From assembly GCA_024529925.1 (NCBI GenBank), contig JAFEUB010000796.1:945001-1009000 (forward strand): a stretch of 64,000 nt of DNA. The letters are read 5' to 3'. Under the pieces are notes generated by a model. It ran no database searches, was not told the DNA's origin, and saw only the letters and a list, made by a program, of their open reading frames with translations. The translations under genes and the position numbers were made by a program. Numbering within the stretch: the first letter of the stretch is position 1; the number at the start of each line of letters is the position of its first letter. This document shows positions 38,201-46,500 of this stretch, one piece after another. The stretch comes from Ophthalmolycus amberensis. Its lineage: Eukaryota > Chordata > Actinopteri > Perciformes > Zoarcidae.

Positions 38201-40120
38201 GCTTTCTTGCAAAACGCCTCAAAAGAGCAAAAATGTGGGTTTAAACGGCAATACCTGTGTGAAATGTCCTCTATGTATCAGTTACGAGTTTCCCTTAGGC
38301 AGACATTTTTGGTTTCCAAAAGCCTCAGCACCACGATGACACTGGTTATGTATCCCTCCGCGGAGCACAGTGACATGATGGCCCCACACAGCAGGAGATG
38401 CTGCAGGAGTCAGCGCACACTGTCTCGGGTCACACTGGTGCACCACATGTCTGTCTCTGCTTCATTAAAGGTGCATCTAATGGATTCTAAAGACATATTT
38501 ACATTTTAAATGTAATGTATTCCTTGAGGACAAATTATATACAAAACGTTCCATGATTGTTATGTTTCTGTTTTTTTAAAGCGTTGTCCATAGCTTTTCT
38601 CTCAAAGCTTCTATTTCTTCACATCGGTAAAGTAAATGTTAATTCTTACAGCATAGACGCACATGTTTGCACTGGATTTAATGGAAACTTGGAGTTCACA
38701 ATGTATACACATTGCACAGAAGGCAGTGGGGTGGGTGTCAGTAAAGGCCCAACAACAAATTGCACAGGTTAGTCAGCTCACTCCTCTGCTGGCAGCCCTG
38801 CAGCCCTGTTCTCCGTCTATGAATTCATGTCCATTAATGCACATTACTAACTCTACTTCTTCCCCGGATTCTTTGGGCTTTCTCGCCTCGCAGGTTTCCA
38901 TGAATCTTGGTCATGTCTCCTGCTGTGGCCCTGCTGACACCAACTGCTACTATCATTATTATTATTATTAGTCACATTACTATTACTGATACCATTAATA
39001 GTTGTAATTTTTCCATCAGTATTTTGCTTATGTCTCTCATTATATGAATTATTTATATCATTGACTGTGTTGTAACTCCTCTGTTGCTCTCCCTAAAGTT
39101 TCTTTCATTTTTTCTCTCTATTATAGTTGTTTTGGGGGACTTATTCCTGTTCCGATGTGAGGGTCCTGAGACAGAGGATGTCGTATGTGTACAGATTTTA
39201 AAGCCCTCTGAGGCTAATTTGTGATTTTGGGTTGTACAAAATAAATTGAATTGAAATTAATTGAATTGGATACAAACTTCTTCATGTCTTCCACTTTCAG
39301 TGTCTGCAATTTCAGCACCAGATGTGTTAAGAGTAATATAACAAATCATCTTTAGTTTTGTTGTTCATAGTTTTGTTGTTTTTTCAGCTGTTTTCAACTG
39401 CTGTAAGTATCAGTCATACTGGGTGATTTCACACCTTCCTTTGTTATTAATCTAGCCTACAGCATGAAGTTTCTTGGATGCAATTATATGCTTTTGTGGC
39501 TGACATTTTCTCAGTAATAGGCATTTCGTGTATTTGCATTCTGTAGGTTAATGCAGACAGGTCTATCTTTCACGCACAAAATTAAAATACAATATATCAA
39601 TTCACAGGAAATGATGTATACATGTACTAAACATGATGTGATGCCAGTGGCTGATCAATTTTATTTGGAGTCCCTCATTAGTGGCATGATTTGGAAACAA
39701 TGGATATTGTTTTATTCAAAACAATTATAAATAGCACCGCATTATTCCCTGTTCATTACTTACCATGTTTGAGTCCGCATAGAGTGGTGCACTATACTGA
39801 GTTGTTGCTTCATGATTTCATGTCACATTACTCACCAACTTCGTCGCTGGCCTTAAGTGGAATAAACCGTTATGATGCACCACTTTTTTGAGGGGGAAGA
39901 CAATTGATGTAATCACGAAGTAATGTTTCATTATTGTGTAGCAACTCAGTGTGGATCTCTTTTTACTTCAGGACAGGCACAGACCTGGTGAGTAATGAGA
40001 CAGGTCATCATGAAGCAATGATTCAGTACTCAGGAGTCACAGAATATAAACTGGATGTAATAATGAAGTAATATGAGATCAATATGTAACATAACCTGCC
40101 CACTTGTTAACTTTAGGTGC
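38201..40120. other. intergenic space between tcf12 and the chimeric gene
   Basis: About 2 kb separates the divergent 5' ends of tcf12 (-) and the chimeric gene (+). It contains the L2-like fragment at 38770-39272. The 100-codon plus frame at 38207-38509 and others here are not supported as genes. Confidence 0.6.
38770..39272 (+). mobile_element. L2-like LINE 3' fragment
   Basis: The end of a LINE ORF is recognisable by its reading of TATGAATTCATGTCCATTAATGCACATTACTAACT and TTCCCCGGATTCTTTGGGCTTTCTC. It is followed by the 3'UTR motif GATGTGAGGGTCCTGAGACAGAGGATGTCGTATG and the tail TTTTAAAGCCCTCTGAGGC..AATAAATTGAATTGAA. I recognise this order from fish L2-clade copies. It is 5'-truncated and inactive. 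Confidence 0.75.
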
Positions 40121-40263
40121 ATTTATTGTGAAGGGTTCAGACCAGAAGTGGTGTTGGTGTTGGCGGAAATCAGGCGGGCTTTTGAAAACAAGCTAGGTTT
40201 AAGTTGTTGCTATTAAGACTAATCTCTTTTTAAAGGAATAGAGAAACAAGGAGCGTTTTCTCC
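40120..40263 (+). promoter_or_regulatory. putative promoter and 5'UTR of the chimeric gene
   Basis: CpG content rises from about 40,160, the first coding exon follows at 40264, and CpG stays high to about 40,640. The start context TTCTCCATGGCT is good. No TATA box stands out, and the transcription start cannot be placed. Confidence 0.4.
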
Positions 40264-40505
40264 ATGGCTAAACAGCGGGAGAAAACAACACAACCCTCCG
40301 ATATTAATCAGACGTCGGCTCCAGTGGTGAAGAAATCGAAAGCAGCTCGTCGATCTGAAGAAGGTCTGAGAGCGAGGAAGGAAAGCGACCGTCTGCGAGT
40401 GAAAACAAGGATAAACATCTCTTACAGCTTCACAAGGTGGAGGAAACTAAAAGAAGAAAATAATATACGAACCGACGCAGACGTCGCTAACTATCTCTTG
40501 AACTT
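40264..40505 (+). CDS. chimeric gene exon 1
   Basis: This exon encodes residues 1-80 from MAKQREKTTQPSDINQ to NYLLNL and ends in phase 2 at TT|GTGAGT. It is very basic between residues 23 and 48. The INISYSFTRWRKLKEEN..RTDADVANYLLN pattern suggests a small helical module; I recall similar RINIGVAF..RWRELR..SDAEVALFLL sequences in other teleost proteins. Confidence 0.8.
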
Positions 40506-43500
40506 GTGAGTATTTGGTGAAAGCCACATTGGGTCATATTTCTGACTGATAAAAGCACTGCTGGACCTCGGTGCAGGACGTGTCTGAAGTGACGTTCTGC
40601 TGCTCGTGACAAGTCACGGTGTGTCCAGCTAACACGTGTGTTAATGTCAGGTTTGACAGCTCAGCTTTGCGATGCTAAAATGTGGCGGTGCCTGCAAACT
40701 AAAACAGCCTGTTGAAATATTGAATACGTAGCAATACGGAAGCAGAGATTGCTTCAACATTTCCCCTTTTTCGTCAAATGCCCTTACAGAGCACAGTCTG
40801 TAAAACCGTAGACTGTATAGCGTAAAACACCGGTCAGCGTTGGGGACTACTTTTTCCTCCGCGCTGGCGAGAAACCAGACAAGAGGACGCTCTGTAAAGT
40901 TGGGTTCGTATTGACCAGCCTGGTACACATTTGACCAGGCTTTTTTTTAAATAGTTTTTATTTAAAACTCATCTTTAGGTGTTTTAATTATTGAAGTTGT
41001 ATTACATAGATAAATAGATAGATGCTCTAATGTTCTTATTTATAGGTACTGTATGTGACCACTTTTAAAACAAGACATTTTGTTTCTCATTGCGATGATG
41101 AGTTTGCGTTGCCTACAGTTTAAGTGAGGGTATTCATACGTCTACAGTTGCATGAAGTGAAAGAGGAGGCAGACCTTGACTGAAACTTTTATGACTGAAA
41201 ATAGAAACTTAAAACTGAAATTTTAAAGAAAATGAGGGTGTGGACTGTGGAGCAGCCATGGGTGGTGGATGAGCTTGAACACTTGCCATCGACTGCAGCG
41301 ACCTGACTTTGAACCTTTACTCCTCCAAATAGCTCTTCTGCTGTGAGATGGATTTGTCTTACTCAGCTAAGACCAAAACGTAACAACCAACATGTACGAG
41401 TTACCTTTATACCCTAAAAGATGTTTCAATTTGAGAATCAAAAATTCAGTATGTAAATAAATATAAGGAAGCACTTAAAGCAGAGCAAGCTGTGGACTTT
41501 TGAGAAACGAGTGGGATGCTGGTGCATCACGAGGGGTTTCCCCTCCCATCTTATGCAGCTGTTTTATTGAATGAGGCCTGTTACACCGACAGGAGCTTCA
41601 GAAAACTCTGTCCCAAACATTAATATGTCTAAATATCTCTGTGTGTGAACTGAGAATGAGGTTAGTCAAAACAGGGTAAGGCATGGGGTGCAGTGTGTTG
41701 ATAATAAATTAAAGGTTCTGCTTATTTCAACCTGTTTCATTGTGAAAACACACTCTTTATGCATTAAGCTGAAAGTATAGCAAATATTTAACCATTTTCA
41801 CTGTATACCCTGAGTTACAATTATAAAAGACCCAATAGTTGAATATGGGAATGTGGTAATTACTAACCATATTCATTATAGGTTCTTATTACACATTAGT
41901 TACATAAAGAAGGTGTCCAAAAATGTCATATAGCCAGACCTAGTGTTCATTTTGGCATTACTGTCTTGTCTGACTCGTTAAGAGGTTGTCCTGAAAAAAA
42001 ATACCACTGAATTAATTAAAAAAATACTGTATATATAAGGTTTGTGTGTGTGTGTGTGTGTGTCAAAATCACATTAGTGTTATGGAAATTCATTTTCTGT
42101 AACCTCACTCATACAAAGTATAATAGTTAAAATTTAAAAGTGTTTTCGTATAGATTTTGCGCAAACTTTAAAGCTACAAGGAGGAACTTTCATTTTGTGT
42201 TGATTTTGGCGGTCTCTGTGGACAAAAGCGGTAGTTAAAGCTCCTCCTGCTGAAGCTCTCTGACTGCAGAGTGAAGGTGGCAGCAAAGCAGGATCTGGGT
42301 CCGGTGGAGGTCTGGTTGGTGCTTGAGGCCCCGCTGGACTCTGAGCGGGAGGAGTTTCTGTTGAACCTGCATGATTTCATCTGATTTCACCGGAATCTGA
42401 CCCGGTGACACCGATGACATGCATTAAGAAAAACTATATAGAAATAGACAATCTTCTCGTTTATGGTCTCGTTTACTTCTAGTGGTCATACAGTAGCATC
42501 AGTATTCAATTGAGACTGTTTCATAACCAGTAAGATTTCCTCACAGTAACTTTAAGAAAGAAAGAGTCCAAGAATAGCCATTGGACACTCCAGCAACTTT
42601 GTTTGTTTGTTCTGTAACTCAACGCCATTTAAATGTATTAACAATAAAGACAACTCTGAACATAATTTCTACGAGTATAGTGTAATACTTAATGCCAGTC
42701 TATTTAGACAACAAAAAGGTTTAAACTTTTACATTAACACCTATAGGTCATGCAAGAGGAGGTCATTTGTTATATAAAACCAGTTCTCTCACATGCTGAA
42801 ACATGGACACACAGCATGCACCTCTGCCCTGTGTTGTTGATCCAGACTGCCACCTGTTGGACAAAATCAGATCACACAAAATATCCAGATAAGCAAATTG
42901 TTTTAACACATTTTTCCGCTTTATTTCCAAGATTTCAGAAATTGGAACTATACAAATTAGTAAACAAGACACAAAACACACATTTATAATTTACTGTAAA
43001 CAGATGTTTCTGAGCTATGCAGTCATTTTAGAAACAGTTTAATTAAAGGAACTTTTTGCTGTAGTTAAATACATTTTCGTCTCCGGGGCTCTACAGTAAG
43101 GGTTGCCAGGTTGCCATTGGCTACCATTGAGAGAAACTGGAAACCAAATCTTGCCCTTTGGTTGCCATCGACCACTTTTTAACGTTTAAAAATTGGAATA
43201 GCAAATATTTAAATGCTGCTGTTACAGTTGCAACTGGAGCCAGACAACGCTGCATGTGCGTTTGCTCTGGTGTGCGCACAGTCAGCTATTTTAGGGACAA
43301 TGGTGAGGCAAATGAAGTTGTTTGACTGTGTTTCTAACCTATGTTGTTAATACATTGTATGTTGATAATTCAATATGTAAATGTTTTGATAGATACTGAG
43401 CATTATCTAGGGGAAACATTTAAAACTCACCATTGGAAATCTGTAGTTCTGAATGCCTCCAACAGTGGTGGCCTAGATTTCATATACTTGCTATTTTAAC

Positions 43501-46500
43501 ACTACATTAAAAAATAAACTCAGGGTTGTCACGTTTCCTGGAAGTCATGTGAAACTGTTTTTTTCCCCATTTTCCAGTAATGGAAAACACCTGGAAAACT
43601 GAGAAGTCAAATGTCTTGGAAAATCTTGTGTTGTTGTGTTTCAACATTCTTCTATTTCTTTCTCAAGGTGAGAATGAACTACTGGCCTGTCTATCAGATA
43701 AGCTTCCCAAAACGAACAACATAACAATCTTTGTATTTCAGTTCACCAATGTTTACAATCGATACAGCCGAGCTAGATATAGCTATCGTCTCTTATTATA
43801 TTGACTCCTAACTTCCCCGACTACTACACTTCCCAGAATGCATAGCGACAACGTCTGTACGCTCAACGGTCACGTTCACCAATTGCTAGAGCAGACTATT
43901 GGTCGCTGTACTAAAGTCAGAAATGGTCAGTGGTGTATAAAGTACCCAAAAGCCATACTTGAGTAAAAGTAAAGATACCTTACTGGACAATGACTCCAGT
44001 AAAGTAAAGTCACCTATTAGAATACTACTTGAGTAAAAGTCTGAAAGTATCTGATATTTATTGTACTTAAGTATGAAAAGTAATTTTCTGATATTAAATG
44101 TACTTAAGTATTGAAAGTAAAAGTACAAGTAAATGCTGTTAATAAAAAAGCAAAGGGTCAGAATTTTGAGAATTATGAAGTTTATTCTGTTAAGTGCTGT
44201 GGTCACCATGACCAAGGACATGGTAGCTGTGTTGAAACATAATTGGGTTGGCTGTGAGCCATTCAGGAGCAACAATGTTCAACATAACATATTGTACATA
44301 AGTCTACTTTTGCATCTATGAACTTATCATCATAATTCTCAGAAAAGCAATATGACACTATGAAGGAGTTGTAACAGTGCGTTTATAAGTATGCTCATTC
44401 CGACTAGAGGATGTAGAGGGCAAATGCATAATATTATGTTCAGCAAAACATATCCACTTGATGCATCAGGTCAGTGTTTTGAGAAAGGACACCTGCCTTG
44501 TAAACTCCTATGGGCCTGATTTGAACACAACAGGCAAAGGTTTTGCTCAAGCTGAATCTGCAATTGGGCGACTGCTGCCATCATAACTCCATCTGATCAT
44601 CCACAACATGACTAAAATATCAAAACATGATCAATACTAAAGCAGCACCGAAAGTAACAACCCAGTCATTACTTGAAACTGAAACATGTCCTGTTCATCT
44701 TCAAAAGACAATTCTATTAGAATGTAAAGAAGTTACATTGTATTAGAATGTAACTTCTTCACATTCTAATACAATGTAAAGAAGTTACATTGTATTAGAA
44801 TGTAAAGAAGTTACATTGTATTAGAATGTAACTTCTTTACATTCTATTATGATGTAAAGAAGTTACAGTGTATAGAATGATTCTATTGAAGTTATTCCTT
44901 TTTTAAATGTTTTAGACGAGTCACTAATCACTTTAAAAGAGTGATAATAGCTGATTTAACTTACAGACATGAGATTGATCTTCTCATGTCACTCTCTTTA
45001 TACAATGATATAAATTCATCCCCGTTTTATTGATATCTTACGAAAAGTTACTCCTCGTTTTTCCTGCAAAAGTCCAGCAACATGAGTCTGTTTTGGCTTG
45101 TTACATGCATACTGTCTTTTCAAAATAAACTTCCATCTTCACAGGAAACAACTGAGGTTTAGGCGATGAAACTACTTAGTTAGGTTTAGGAAAAGATCGT
45201 GGTTTGCGTTAAAATATCTACGGAAGTGGCGTTGCTTAAGTACGGAAGTCACATCACAAATAAATCAACATTGGCTTCTCGTTTCACACACGGCACAAAC
45301 TGCGGCCTCCTGGAGGAAACACCAGTGTTTGTTTGACCCATCCACCTCTCCTCATCCCACCCGTCCTGTGTGGAATTCTACTCATGTAGTCGCTCGCTAG
45401 CTATAGTATGTAGCATCCTGGGCATCACTGGGAATCAAAACACCGCGGCTTTGAGAGCACTTGTTTGCAATTGTGCATTAACGTGATTAACCAATGATTT
45501 AACTTGCAAGCTAGGACCAGTGACTCGCCAAACCTGCTTGCTTGCAGTCACTCCACGAGTAAGTTTATTGAATTTTCCTCAATAAATTTTATCTCCCAAA
45601 TCTGTATGTAATATATTTGGTATATAGATATAAAGAGTGGTGCTTAAATATCTCTCATGCCTGTTGTATGCATTACCTTGTCTTTTCTTTTTGTCATATG
45701 TCCTTCCATGTATCCTCATCTGTCAGTTCAAAATAAAGTGAAAAAAGCATCAATGAAGACATTTCAAGTTTTTTATCTGCACAACAAAACAGTGCCTTAA
45801 TTTCCTGGAAACCCCATAACTAATATATTTCTGAATATTATTGAGATACTAGGGGTGAGACAAGGATCAAATAACTAATTTACCATCAAAAGATGACTTA
45901 TCATTTAAAAGTTTTGTAGGCAAGAAAACTGATTAGTCGTCTAAAAAGTAAAAGATCTTTAAAAAATATGAAGCTCTTTTACTTTATTGGCTACAGACCA
46001 GAACTCTGTATGATTGTATAGCTCAGTGGTGATTGAAAGCCATGTTTCTCTATTGTGGGGTCAAGAGGTGGTTCAATATACAATATGGTAATTCTAGTTT
46101 TTACAATATAATCTGTTCAAGATTTTTTAATGAAACTAACATCCAAGCTGTGATTGTCTTTTCCACTCTTAACTGAATCTCGACTATGTTTTTAAACAAC
46201 TACAGATAAGGATTTTTATAACTATGCCTTCACATCACAATCTTTTCAGCTGCAAGTAAACTTTTAGATCCTGTATTTCACTTTTGCTCTAAACATTAGG
46301 TTTCATTGCATACAAATCTTTAATATATTTACTATTTTTCAATTTGAAGACAAACATTTCTGTTGGTACTAGTAGTTGGGCAGTTGGTTCAACCAAATAA
46401 AGATAGTTGTCTGTAAAAAAAGGAGATCCACTCTTTAGTCTTGGTTGCAGTTCTTATGAGTTGAGTTGTTCTTGCAATAACTCACTTTTTTACCAAACAT

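Larger units (their letters stand above)
43928..45548 (-). mobile_element. hAT transposon, copy 2, inverted relative to copy 1, with insertions
   Basis: The left end CAGTGGTGTATAAAGTACCC is the hAT right terminus that copy 1 lacks. It is followed by the reverse complement of copy 1's right half (CACCTATTAGAATACTACTTGAG, TGACCAAGGACATGG, ATTGGGCGACTGCTGCCATC). Homology stops at CATCTTCAAAAG (44710), is replaced by about 660 bases of other sequence, and resumes at about 45370-45548 (GCATCCTGGGCATCACTGGG, AACACCGCGGCTTTGAGAGC). The outer end is lost. The transposase fragment of copy 1 is absent. Confidence 0.82.
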
